Source: Micromonospora arborensis (GTDB lineage Bacteria; Actinomycetota; Actinomycetes; Mycobacteriales; Micromonosporaceae). From it: a DNA stretch of 46,126 nt. The stretch is taken from assembly GCF_003205615.1 (NCBI RefSeq), contig NZ_PYBV01000047.1:41913-88038 (forward strand), given 5' to 3'. The first letter of the stretch is position 1. The number at the start of each line of letters is the position of its first letter. A program made the translations under genes and the position numbers. Shown in pieces: positions 6,964 to 15,252 of the stretch. The notes beneath the pieces were generated by a model. The model worked only from the letters and a program-made list of their open reading frames with translations, was not told where the DNA came from and searched no databases.

Positions 6964-7788
6964 CTACAGGCCCAGGCTGCGCAGAGTTGGCACGGTCTGG
7001 CCCACCCAGGCGAGATCGGCGTCTTCGCGGGCACCCTGGGTGCGTTGTGTGCCGGCCAGGAACCACAGGAAGTAGGTGGTGTAGCCGGGCGCGCTGACCA
7101 CTGTGTGGTAGCCCTCGGGCATCATCTGCATCACGTGGTCGCGGATGGTGACGTTCTCCTCGTACCCGTCGTCGGTGTAGACCCGGCTGATGCCGAACCC
7201 GTCCGCCGGGTTGACGCGGTAGTAGTACATCTCCTCGTGTGCGGCCTCGGCGGGCAGGTCGTCGACCCGGTGCCGGTGTGGCGGGTAGGTGCTCCAGTTG
7301 CCCGAGGGCGTGTAGGTCTCGCCGACGATGAGCCGGCGCGCGGGCAGGTCCGGTTGGGCGATCTCGGTGAGGATCTGGTGGTACGTGCGGCCGAAGTTGG
7401 CCGCTCCCCAATTTCCGGTCGCGACCTGCTCCGGCGCGATGACGTACGGGTCGGTGGCCAGCTCACTGGGTGCGCTGGGGAGGGCGATCTCCACGGCGGT
7501 GACGGCCTCGATGGTGATCGAGGAGCCAGCCGGGAGGTAGACGGAGTGCGGCTTGCCGGAGAACACGTCCGGACGACTGCCGACCTGCGGGAAGTGGTGG
7601 CCGCCGACGGTGAAGCTGGCCGTGCCGCCCAGGATGACGGCCAGGATCTCCCGATCACCGGACTCGCCGGTCCAGGACTCACCGGCCGACAGCCGCAGCA
7701 GGGTGAAGTCCAGCAGCCGGCAGGGGTTGAAGGGCAGCGTGTTCCGGCCGTCGGCGGCGGAGATGGTGCAGTGGTAGCGGTAGTCCAT
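6964..7788 (-). CDS. IolB/KduI-family isomerase (cupin)
   Basis: A 274-residue protein of the 5-deoxy-glucuronate isomerase (IolB) / 5-keto-4-deoxyuronate isomerase (KduI) family; the length is right for both. The double-cupin metal site is visible: His171 and His173 in PPHRHRVDD, Glu185/186 in HEEMYYYRVNP, and His228 in PEGYHTV. By sequence style it is closer to IolB. It is the last gene of an operon with a GH88 unsaturated glucuronyl hydrolase, and no other inositol genes are near. A KduI-like role on the deoxy-uronate released by GH88 is therefore the better inference. The start is at ATG 7788, after AAAGG. Confidence 0.8.
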   Translation of the reverse strand: MDYRYHCTISAADGRNTLPFNPCRLLDFTLLRLSAGESWTGESGDREILAVILGGTASFTVGGHHFPQVGSRPDVFSGKPHSVYLPAGSSITIEAVTAVEIALPSAPSELATDPYVIAPEQVATGNWGAANFGRTYHQILTEIAQPDLPARRLIVGETYTPSGNWSTYPPHRHRVDDLPAEAAHEEMYYYRVNPADGFGISRVYTDDGYEENVTIRDHVMQMMPEGYHTVVSAPGYTTYFLWFLAGTQRTQGAREDADLAWVGQTVPTLRSLGL

Positions 7789-7832
7789 GGTCACCTTTCG
7801 GGATGCGGGGCGGTGCGGGTCGGTCGCGGTGC

Positions 7833-9017
7833 TCACCAGGGGCTGGTCCAGCCGGGGATCGTGGCGCGGGTGAGGGCTTCCAGGTAGAAGTAGTCGCCCC
7901 ACAGGGTTCCCTCGTCGACGCCGACGTTCTTGGGTTTGTCGTAGACGCCGTGCAGGATCAGCGCGTTCGAGCCCGGCTGGCCGCCGGTGGAGTAGTGGTC
8001 GATGAGTGAACGCAGGATCTCGGCGGCGGCTGCCCGGTACCGGCCGGCGCTGGCCGGGTCGGTGAGGTTGTCGGCGAGTTCGAGCAGGCCGCAGACGGCG
8101 ATGGCCGCGGCCGAGCTGTCCCGTTCCTGGCCGCTGTCGTCGCCGAACTCCAGGTCCCAGTACGCGACGTGGTCGTCGGGCAGGTGGGCGAGGAAACGGT
8201 CGGCGCAGGTCATCGCCGCGGCGAGCAGCGTGGGATCTCCGATGTGCCGGTGGTTGAGGCTGAACCCGTAGATGCCCCAGGCCTGCCCGCGCGCCCAGCA
8301 GGAGTTGTCGGCATGGCCCTGTTCGGTTTCCCCACGCAGTGGCACACCGCTGTCCGTGTCCCAGTAGAAGGTGTGGAACGTGGTGCCGTCCGGACGCAGG
8401 ATGTGCTGACGCAGTTGAGCGGTGTGCCGGCGGGCCGCGGCGGCGTAGCGGTCGTCGCCGGTGGTCTGGCTGGCCCAGAAGAGCAGTGGCGTGTTCATGA
8501 GGCTGTCGATGATGGTCCGGCCCCGTTGGCGGGGGTCGTTCAGGTCGCCCCAGGCCTGGATGATTCCGGCGGGTTCGAGGACGCGCGTCATCAGGCGGTC
8601 GGCGGCGGCGAGAGCCGCGCCTCGGGCCCGTGGATCGTCGGTACGGCGGGCCGGGGTGACGCAGGAGAGGGTGTAGAGGAACCCGAGATCGTGGGTGTCC
8701 AGGTCGATGCCGCGGGTCATCCGGGACGCGAAACTGTCCACGTGGGACAGTGCGGCCCGCAGGTGCCGGTCGTCACCGGTCAGGTCGTGTGCCAGCCAGA
8801 GCTGGCCGGGCCAGAAGCTGGTGGTCCAGCCGACATTGGCGCCCTCGGGTTGGCCGGCGCTCGGCGGCCGGAGCGGGTAGCGGTTGGCGTCGGTGGTGTC
8901 CGCGGGGTACCGGTCGCCGAAGGTGACGATGTTCGCGTCGACGGTGCGTATCGCGGCGGCCACCGCGGCTGCCGTGGCCTCTGCGTCGGAGCTGGGACGG
9001 ACGTCGGTCGCCGTCAT
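7833..9017 (-). CDS. GH88 unsaturated glucuronyl hydrolase
   Basis: A 394-residue protein with no signal peptide, hence cytoplasmic. GH88 enzymes remove the 4,5-unsaturated uronic acid from oligosaccharides made by polysaccharide lyases, by hydrating the double bond. The catalytic pair is visible as Asp110 in THDLGFLY and Asp171 in IIDSLMN. Their spacing of 61 residues equals that of Asp88/Asp149 in the Bacillus enzyme. HADNSCWARGQAWGIYGF is the usual family block. An (alpha/alpha)6 barrel is expected. The start ATG 9017 follows GAGGGAG. The gene is 83 nt after the DUF624 gene and 44 nt before the isomerase gene. Confidence 0.9.
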   Translation of the reverse strand: MTATDVRPSSDAEATAAAVAAAIRTVDANIVTFGDRYPADTTDANRYPLRPPSAGQPEGANVGWTTSFWPGQLWLAHDLTGDDRHLRAALSHVDSFASRMTRGIDLDTHDLGFLYTLSCVTPARRTDDPRARGAALAAADRLMTRVLEPAGIIQAWGDLNDPRQRGRTIIDSLMNTPLLFWASQTTGDDRYAAAARRHTAQLRQHILRPDGTTFHTFYWDTDSGVPLRGETEQGHADNSCWARGQAWGIYGFSLNHRHIGDPTLLAAAMTCADRFLAHLPDDHVAYWDLEFGDDSGQERDSSAAAIAVCGLLELADNLTDPASAGRYRAAAAEILRSLIDHYSTGGQPGSNALILHGVYDKPKNVGVDEGTLWGDYFYLEALTRATIPGWTSPW

Positions 9018-9100
9018 GGATGCTGTTCTCCCTCGTGGGTTCCGGTCCGGTGCCAAGCAGGTGTCATCGGCGTCCCGGCTGGGTGGCCGGGACATGGTGG

Positions 9101-9778
9101 TCAGGCGCGCTGGGGTGCTGCCGTCGGTGGGTCGAGGGCGGCGCGCAGGGTGAAGCGGCTGTTGGCCCAGACGACGTAGAGCAGTGGCGCGGCGGCGAGG
9201 CCGAGCGCGATCGCGGGGCGGGCCGCCAGGATCTGGGCGAGCAGCGCGAGCACGAGCAGCGACGCGGCGGTGAGGTACCACCGGCGTACCGCCAGATACA
9301 CGCAGGCGCGGGCCACCTCGCGCAGCGGCGCGGTGGGTCGCTCGGCGACTGTCACCAACCCGAGCAGCGCGGTCGCGACGGTGAGGACGATCAGGGTCGC
9401 CAGCACCGGCAGGGCGAGTGCCCCGACCCGGTGGCCCCACGCGGCGCGGGCGTCGACAGCGAGCACCACCAGGGCAACCATGGCTACCGCCGTCCAGAGC
9501 ATCGCCGGCCGGGCACTGGCTCGCCAGGCGCGGCCGTAGGTGCGCAGCACGCCGCCGATGTCGCCGGCCGAGTAGGCCGACATGACGGCGAAGACCGCAC
9601 AGAGCCCGGGCGCGCAGAGCGGGGCGGTCAGCGCGTACAGGGGCCAGGAGCGCGCCGCCTCGGTCGTGAACGCGAGCGTCACCAGTGGCAGGCAACCGAG
9701 CACCAGCAACAGGTTGGTGACGAGCGCGACGTAGAACCCGTCGAAGACGGCGGTGATGATGGTGTGGCGCGAACGCAT
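9101..9778 (-). CDS. YesL-type DUF624 membrane protein
   Basis: A 225-residue integral membrane protein with about five hydrophobic segments (for example LVTNLLLVLGCLPLVTLAF and GALALPVLATLIVLTVATAL). The first segment has the family NLL-LVL-CLPL pattern of DUF624. YesL of Bacillus subtilis sits in the rhamnogalacturonan operon. Members repeatedly occur beside oligosaccharide ABC transporters, but their biochemical role is not established. Here the start is only 5 nt after the second permease stop, so the genes are surely co-transcribed. The conserved placement suggests a function tied to the transporter. Confidence 0.8.
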   Translation of the reverse strand: MRSRHTIITAVFDGFYVALVTNLLLVLGCLPLVTLAFTTEAARSWPLYALTAPLCAPGLCAVFAVMSAYSAGDIGGVLRTYGRAWRASARPAMLWTAVAMVALVVLAVDARAAWGHRVGALALPVLATLIVLTVATALLGLVTVAERPTAPLREVARACVYLAVRRWYLTAASLLVLALLAQILAARPAIALGLAAAPLLYVVWANSRFTLRAALDPPTAAPQRA

Positions 9779-9783
9779 GGACC

Positions 9784-10680
9784 TCAGCCCTTCAGCCCGG
9801 TCGAGGCGACGCCCTCGACGAAGTAGCGCTGGCCGAGCAGGAAGATGACGGCAACGGGCAGCACGGACAGCACCGAGCCCGTCATGATCAGCGCATACTC
9901 GGCGTTGTACTGGGAGATGAAGGTATTCAGCCCCAACTGGATGGTGCGCAGCTCCGGACTACGCAGATAGATCAGTGGGCCGAGGTAGTCGTTCCAGGTG
10001 GTCGTGAACGTCAGCAGGGCCAGGCTGGCGAGCGCCGGCCGGGACAGCGGCAGGATGATCCGTCGGTAGATGCCGAACTCGCTGAGCCCGTCGACCCGCG
10101 CCGCTTCGCTGAGCTCCTCGGGAATCGTCTCGTAGAACTGCTTCATCAGGAACACGCCGATCGCGCCGAACGCCTGTATCGCCACGATCGACCACAGGGT
10201 GTTCGACAGGTGCAGCTTCGACATGAGGATGAACTGCGGGATCATGTACGACTGCCAGGGCACCGCTATCGTCCCGACGTATGCCAGGAAGAGCAGGTTG
10301 CGGCCGGGGAAACGGACGCGGGCGAAGCCGTAGGCGGCGAAGCTGCCGGTGAGCACCTGCAGGAAGGTGACGATCACCGCCAGCAGCAGGGTGTTCCGTA
10401 GCCACGTCGTCATGTCCGAGCGTTGCCAGATGTCGAGGTAGTTGCGCCACACCACGGGATCGGGGAGCCAGGTGATCGGGATGGTGAAGACGTCGTTGTT
10501 GGTCTTCAACGACGTCACCACCATCCAGAAGAACGGCAGCAGCAGCCCGGCCGCCGCGAGCACGAGAGCGACGTACCCGACGAGCCGCCAGCCCCGAGAC
10601 CTGACACGTCGGGCGGACGTTGCGTGGTTGCCGGGCGCGGCGATGGCCGGGACGGGTGTGGAGAGGTCGGTCGCGGTCAT
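9784..10680 (-). CDS. carbohydrate ABC transporter permease (MalG type)
   Basis: A 298-residue inner-membrane permease with six predicted helices. The first is VGYVALVLAAAGLLLPFFW after a 35-residue soluble N-terminus. The cytoplasmic EAA loop reads SEAARVDGLSEFGIYRRIILP. The TSLKTNNDVF segment and the C-terminal YFVEGVASTGLKG are typical of MalG/LacG-like proteins of oligosaccharide importers. Its ATG overlaps the TGA of the upstream permease by one base. The operon contains no ATPase, so a shared MsiK-like ATPase encoded elsewhere is expected. Confidence 0.92.
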   Translation of the reverse strand: MTATDLSTPVPAIAAPGNHATSARRVRSRGWRLVGYVALVLAAAGLLLPFFWMVVTSLKTNNDVFTIPITWLPDPVVWRNYLDIWQRSDMTTWLRNTLLLAVIVTFLQVLTGSFAAYGFARVRFPGRNLLFLAYVGTIAVPWQSYMIPQFILMSKLHLSNTLWSIVAIQAFGAIGVFLMKQFYETIPEELSEAARVDGLSEFGIYRRIILPLSRPALASLALLTFTTTWNDYLGPLIYLRSPELRTIQLGLNTFISQYNAEYALIMTGSVLSVLPVAVIFLLGQRYFVEGVASTGLKG

Positions 10681-11585
10681 CAGCTGTTCCTCCGCTTGTT
10701 GACCCAGAACTGGATGACCGTGATGCCGAAACAGATGGCGAACAGGACGATGGAGACCGCCGAGGCGTAACCGAACTGGTTCTCCTCGAAGCCCTTCTGG
10801 TAGATGTACTGCGAGAGCACCAGTGTCGACTGGCCCGGTCCGCCGCCGGTCATCACGAGGATGAGGTCGAAGACCTTGAAACTTTCGATGGTGAGCAGCA
10901 CGGTGACGAAGAAGGTCGTGGTTCGTAACCCGGGGAGGGTCACGTGCACGAACCGCTGCCACGGTGAGGCGCCGTCGGTCTCGGCCGCCTCGTAGAGCTG
11001 GGCCGGGATGGTCTGCAGGCCGGCCAGGAACAGCAGCATGTAGTAGCCCATGTACCGCCAGGTGCCGACGATGATGACCGCCGGCATCGACCAGGTCGAC
11101 GACGCGGTCCAGCCCGGCGGATCGTCCACCCCGACGGCACCGAGGAGAGCGTTGATCGGGCCGTACTCCGGGCTGAACAGCTGGTTCCAGACGACCGCGA
11201 TCGCCACGATCGACGTGATGTAGGGGAAGAAGGCGACGGTGCGGAAGAACCGTACGCCGCGCAGTTTGCGGTTGAGCAGCAGCGCCAGGCCGAGTGCTGC
11301 GGCGAGGGTCAGCGGGATGTGGAAGACGGCGTAGTAGACGGTGTTGCGCAGTGCGGTCCAGAAGCTCGCGTCGTCCCACATCCGCCGGAAGTTGGCCGTG
11401 CCGGTCCACTCGGCAACCCCGAAGACGTTCCAGTTGGTGAAGGCCACGTAGAACAGCACGACGACGGGTAGCAGTGTGAGCACGGCGAAGCCGAGGAAGT
11501 TGGGCAGGATGAACGACCAGCCGGCGACCGTGTTGCGCGACACCAGCCGCCGGTTCCTGGGTCTCGTGCGCGGCAATGTTGCCAT
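10680..11585 (-). CDS. carbohydrate ABC transporter permease (MalF type)
   Basis: A 301-residue permease with six helices, starting around FILPNFLGFAVLTLLPVVVL. The EAA loop is YEAAETDGASPWQRFVHVTLP. It contains the usual MTGGGPGQSTLVLSQYIY segment before the last helix. It pairs with the overlapping downstream MalG-type gene and, 75 nt upstream, with the lipoprotein binding protein. Cargo is inferred from the operon to be an oligosaccharide bearing an unsaturated uronic acid. Confidence 0.92.
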   Translation of the reverse strand: MATLPRTRPRNRRLVSRNTVAGWSFILPNFLGFAVLTLLPVVVLFYVAFTNWNVFGVAEWTGTANFRRMWDDASFWTALRNTVYYAVFHIPLTLAAALGLALLLNRKLRGVRFFRTVAFFPYITSIVAIAVVWNQLFSPEYGPINALLGAVGVDDPPGWTASSTWSMPAVIIVGTWRYMGYYMLLFLAGLQTIPAQLYEAAETDGASPWQRFVHVTLPGLRTTTFFVTVLLTIESFKVFDLILVMTGGGPGQSTLVLSQYIYQKGFEENQFGYASAVSIVLFAICFGITVIQFWVNKRRNS

Positions 11586-11659
11586 AGGGAGTCTCCGGAA
11601 GCGTTCGGCATGGTGGCGGGACCGGCGTGCGGTTCAGGCGCGCCGGGCCCGCCATCAGC

Positions 11660-12964
11660 TCACTGGTTGAGGACCTCGTTCTTGGCGCGGGTCTGCGCCT
11701 TGCTCAGCTCCGCGTCGACGCCCTTGCTGTCGGAGAGGATCGCCGAATGCGTCTCGTTGAGGAGGTTCTGCAGGCCTGCGGTGTGCTTCGACACCGGGTT
11801 CTCCGGCTTGATGGTGTGCTTGGCGTAGGCGAACTTCGACAGGTCGTCCTGCGGTACGCCGTCCAGAGCGAACAGCGTCCCGGTGACCGCGTCGGTGACC
11901 TGGGCCGGGGTGATGCCGATCCCGGCCAACGCCTTGCCGGCATCCGGGCCGGCCGCGTACTTGAGGAATTCCTTGGCCGCGGCGGCCTTCGACTTGCTGA
12001 TCTTCGGGTTGATCCCCAAGGCGGTCGGGTCACCGAAGGTGACCGGCGTGGCGGAGGTGCCGGTGGTGGACTTGTCGAACTGCGGCGCCGGGGCGATCCC
12101 CCACTGGAACTTGTCGGCGTCACCGCTCTGTCGCTGGTTGAGCAGCGTGGCCACGTACCAGGTGCCCATCAGCATCATCGCCGACTGCTGCTTGCCGAAC
12201 TGCGCCTGGTAGGTGAGCTTGTTGGTCTTCGCGGTGCCGAAGGTCGGCTGCGCGCCGGCCGCCTGCAGGTCCAGTGACCGCTCGTAGTACGGCTTCATGA
12301 AGCCGAAGTCCCCGGAGAGCAGGTCCGCGTTGGGGGTCTGCGCGAGCGCGAATCCCTGCACGGTCGACTGGAACGTGTGCTGGTACGCGCCTGTCGCGTT
12401 CGAACCGGCCGCCTTCAGCCCGGTGTGCAGTCGCTTCGCCGCGTCGGTGTATTCGTCCCAGGTCCAGCTGCCGTCCGGCGGCGCCACCTTCGCCTTCGCG
12501 AACAGGTCCTTGTTGTAGTAGAGCACCCACGAGTCCAAGCGGTACGGCACCGCGTACGCCTTGCCGTCCACCTGGTACGACGCGAGCGCCGGGACCGAGC
12601 CGAGACCGGAGGTGACGTCGGAGACGTCGAGCAGCTGACCACCGCTCTGGTACGTGTAGAAGTTCTTGAGGTTCTTCATGACGTAGACGTCCGGGGCGGT
12701 GCCGGCGGCCAGGTCCGTGATCATCTGGGTGTCGTAGTCGTTGCCGGGGGCGTACTCCTTGAGCTCCACCGTGACGTTCGGGTGGGTCGCCTTGAAGCCG
12801 TCGGCGAGCGTCTTGAACTCGGGCGTGGACGCCAGGGTCCAGCCGGCCAGGGTGATCGTCACCGGGGCGTTGGGGTCGACTGGCTCGTCTCCACCCCCGC
12901 AGCCGGCGAGAACAAGCGTCAGGGCCGTCGCGGCGCTGATGACGGCCGGTATCGCACGCTTCAT
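11660..12964 (-). CDS. extracellular sugar-binding lipoprotein (family 1)
   Basis: A 434-residue solute-binding protein. The signal peptide MKRAIPAVISAATALTLV ends in lipobox LAGC, so it is anchored outside the membrane by a lipidated Cys. The mature protein begins VTITLAGWTLASTPEF and shows the family 1 pattern: AAGTAPDVYVM, YAVPYRLDSWVLYYNKDLF, and WTWDEYTDAAKRL. AMMLMGTWYV is the usual hinge-side segment. It delivers cargo to the two permeases that follow. The start ATG 12964 has AGAAAGGG upstream and lies 43 nt after the DUF2264 gene. Tyr/Trp-rich stretches fit sugar stacking. Confidence 0.9.
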   Translation of the reverse strand: MKRAIPAVISAATALTLVLAGCGGGDEPVDPNAPVTITLAGWTLASTPEFKTLADGFKATHPNVTVELKEYAPGNDYDTQMITDLAAGTAPDVYVMKNLKNFYTYQSGGQLLDVSDVTSGLGSVPALASYQVDGKAYAVPYRLDSWVLYYNKDLFAKAKVAPPDGSWTWDEYTDAAKRLHTGLKAAGSNATGAYQHTFQSTVQGFALAQTPNADLLSGDFGFMKPYYERSLDLQAAGAQPTFGTAKTNKLTYQAQFGKQQSAMMLMGTWYVATLLNQRQSGDADKFQWGIAPAPQFDKSTTGTSATPVTFGDPTALGINPKISKSKAAAAKEFLKYAAGPDAGKALAGIGITPAQVTDAVTGTLFALDGVPQDDLSKFAYAKHTIKPENPVSKHTAGLQNLLNETHSAILSDSKGVDAELSKAQTRAKNEVLNQ

Positions 12965-13007
12965 CCCTTTCTCCTTCAGGTCAAGGGGCCCGGACGGGCC
13001 CGTACTG

Positions 13008-15011
13008 CTACCAGGCCGCTTGGGTGGGCCGGGCATGCTCCGTGTCCAGACGGGTCGACGTGCTGATCCCGTCGGGCCAGTCGACCGCCAGGTGAAGGCC
13101 GTCGGCGTCCTCGTCGGCCACGACCTGGCAGGCCTGCCCGGCCGTGGTCGCCGGCACTCTGGACAACTCGATGAGGGTGGCGGCCCATGCGCCCGGCCGG
13201 ACGGGGTGGTCCAGCCAGGGCACGACCAGTCCCCCGGCCAGCGGCCCGCCGTGCGGAACGGCGGTGGCACCGGCCGTTCCGCCGCCATGCACGCTTTCGA
13301 GCCTGCTGGTCAGGCCGGCCCCGGTCACGACCGCCACCCGGTCGCCGACGGTCGCCGTCGCATCCCCGGGAACGGCCCAACCGCCGATCCGTAGCCGCAG
13401 CGCAGCCGCCTCGACACCGTCGGCGAGGCCGTCGACGCGGGCCAGACGCAGCTCCCAGGGGCCCCGGACCAGCGAGTACACCGTGAGGTGCCCGGCCGGT
13501 CGGTACCGGCCCACGAGGCCCCCGCCGTGATCGCGCTGACCCGGATCCGGGTCGACCCAGTGGACGAGGGCACGTGACCCGGCCACACCCACGCCGTCGG
13601 TGTCGACGTGAACGGTCAGCAGGCGCATGCCGGCGCGGTGGGTGACCCGACCCGCGTCGTCGACGAGGGTGACGGACTGGTCGAGCGGGCTGGCCCAGCC
13701 ACTGTCGTCGAGGACGGGGGTGGTGGCGGTGGAGTAGCCCAGTCGGGCGTAGAGCGGGGAATCCGAGACGGTGGCGCCCTCGACGGCGTGGTCGGTGCCG
13801 TGGTTGACGACGCGGACGATGCCGTCGGCACGGGTGCCGGAGACCAGCCAGCCGGGCGCGTGTATCGCCCGCACCGTGTCCCGCTCCTGCACCGGCAGCG
13901 GCTCCTCGGCGGCCGTCCACACCGGATGGTCGGCGGGTAGCGCGATGCCGAGCAGGCCCTTGCTGGCCCAGTACGGCGAGCCCGGCCCGGAGTACGACTG
14001 CGCAAGCCGCGGCCACGGCCCGTGCCAGCCGAGGGTGAGCAGGCCGCGTTCGTCCACGGCGCCGTTGGCGACGAAGTGGCGCACGATGCGGGTGGCCGCG
14101 CCGCGCAACCGGCCGAGGCTGACCGAGGGCACGCCGGCGATGGCGCCGACCCAGAACGGCGCCGCCGCGGCGAAGCGGTAGGTCAGGCTTCGCCCCTGGA
14201 TCAACGGTGATCCGTCGGCGTCCACGAGTGCCACCGCGTCACTCAGGAAGCGGTCGAGGCCGGCCAGGTCCCGTTCGCGGCGCTGCTCGGCCAGGTCCGC
14301 GGCGCCGGCCATCCGCGCCCACAGCGTCGGGTAGAGATGCAGGGCCCAACCCACGTAGTGGTCGTAGGCGCGGTGTGCCCCGTCGGACATCCAGCCGTCC
14401 CCGCGGACGAAGCCGTCGTGCGTGGTCAGGTCCTCGTTCATCTCGTCGAGCGAGTGCGGCCCGCCCACCGACCGCAGGAACGTCTGCACGACCAGCCGGA
14501 ACCAGACCCAGTTGATCCGTGGGTACGTGTCGTCGCCGACCGCCGGGCGCAGATAGTCCACCACCCGCTCCCGCACCCCGGACGGCAACCGGTCCCAGAT
14601 CCACGGACGGGTCAGGTCCAGGACCAGCGCGATGGAGGCGGCCTCCACCTTGGCCTGGGGGTGCTCGTCCAGGCGCACCCAGCGGTCCGGAGAGCTCGGG
14701 TCGGTGCCGGCGGCGATGCCGGCCGCGTACCGCTCCACGAGCTCGTCCACGCCCACTCCCTGGGCGCCCGCGATGCGGAAGCCGGCCAGCAGGAAAGTGC
14801 GGGCGAACCCCTCCAGGCCGTCGATGGCCCGCCCGTAACCGCCCTCCGGCCCGGGAAAGGTGACGAGGGCGTGGCCGGGCGACGCGAACGGCCGGGCGGC
14901 GGCGAGCATCCGGTCGGCGAGGGCCAGCCAGTCATCCCGATGCCAGGTCGCGACGGCGGGGGCATCCGGGTTCGTCCCCGCCGCCAGCCGGCCGGCCGTC
15001 CCGAACGTCAT
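13008..15011 (-). CDS. DUF2264 family protein, probable carbohydrate-active enzyme
   Basis: A 667-residue protein, first gene of the operon. The N-terminal 380 residues match the DUF2264 pattern: an alpha-helical toroid-like domain with GGYGRAIDGLEGFARTFLLA, NWVWFRLVVQTFLRS, FVRGDGWMSDGAHRAYDHYVG and GPGSPYWASKGLLGIALP. The C-terminal 280 residues are a beta-rich domain. There is no signal peptide, so it acts in the cytoplasm. DUF2264 proteins occur in uronate-oligosaccharide and rhamnogalacturonan loci, and a glycosidase role is likely. I cannot name the bond cleaved. The invariant-looking DGW and WASKG segments are candidate active-site positions. The start at ATG 15011 follows AGGACCT. Confidence 0.8.
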   Translation of the reverse strand: MTFGTAGRLAAGTNPDAPAVATWHRDDWLALADRMLAAARPFASPGHALVTFPGPEGGYGRAIDGLEGFARTFLLAGFRIAGAQGVGVDELVERYAAGIAAGTDPSSPDRWVRLDEHPQAKVEAASIALVLDLTRPWIWDRLPSGVRERVVDYLRPAVGDDTYPRINWVWFRLVVQTFLRSVGGPHSLDEMNEDLTTHDGFVRGDGWMSDGAHRAYDHYVGWALHLYPTLWARMAGAADLAEQRRERDLAGLDRFLSDAVALVDADGSPLIQGRSLTYRFAAAAPFWVGAIAGVPSVSLGRLRGAATRIVRHFVANGAVDERGLLTLGWHGPWPRLAQSYSGPGSPYWASKGLLGIALPADHPVWTAAEEPLPVQERDTVRAIHAPGWLVSGTRADGIVRVVNHGTDHAVEGATVSDSPLYARLGYSTATTPVLDDSGWASPLDQSVTLVDDAGRVTHRAGMRLLTVHVDTDGVGVAGSRALVHWVDPDPGQRDHGGGLVGRYRPAGHLTVYSLVRGPWELRLARVDGLADGVEAAALRLRIGGWAVPGDATATVGDRVAVVTGAGLTSRLESVHGGGTAGATAVPHGGPLAGGLVVPWLDHPVRPGAWAATLIELSRVPATTAGQACQVVADEDADGLHLAVDWPDGISTSTRLDTEHARPTQAAW

Positions 15012-15104
15012 CCGAGGTCCTGTCGCATCGAGCCGTCTCCATGGAATGTGGCGAGCGGGGCGTTGTCCATGAATGTGACGTACAGACATCCGCCGGGTTT
15101 CCGA

Positions 15105-15133
15105 AGTAAAACGCTCACAACAGAGCAAGTCAA
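15105..15133 (-). promoter_or_regulatory. promoter of the DUF2264-GH88 operon
   Basis: On the minus strand, TTGACT (15133-15128) and TTTACT (15110-15105) are separated by exactly 17 nt, a near-consensus vegetative promoter. It would give an RNA starting near 15098 with a leader of about 87 nt before the DUF2264 start. The CGCTCAC element at 15112-15118 sits inside the spacer, where a bound repressor would block RNA polymerase. Confidence 0.6.
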
Positions 15134-15228
15134 TGCCGTTATCAAACCGATGTGGACACAACCGATCACGAGAGCGCACAACGCCGCCTTGATGCGCCAA
15201 GTGCTCTGATACGATCACAATCGTTCAC
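15112..15228 (+). promoter_or_regulatory. four direct CGNTCAC repeats, candidate operator for the DeoR-LacI regulator
   Basis: CGCTCAC at 15112, CGATCAC at 15163 and 15212, and CGTTCAC at 15222 all point the same way. The last two are exactly 10 bp apart, one helical turn. One copy lies in the operon promoter spacer; the pair at 15212-15228 lies downstream of a possible weak plus-strand promoter (TTGATG at 15189). An ACGATCACAATCGT palindrome overlaps the pair (15211-15224). DeoR-type proteins often bind spaced direct repeats. Confidence 0.5.
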
Positions 15229-15252
15229 AGCCGCTCCACCGGCCGAGGAGTC

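Noticed and set aside
7833..9695. Upstream extension of the GH88 protein to 620 residues
   Set aside because: The added 226 residues are antisense to the DUF624 gene and Arg-rich; the ATG at 9017 has a good ribosome site.
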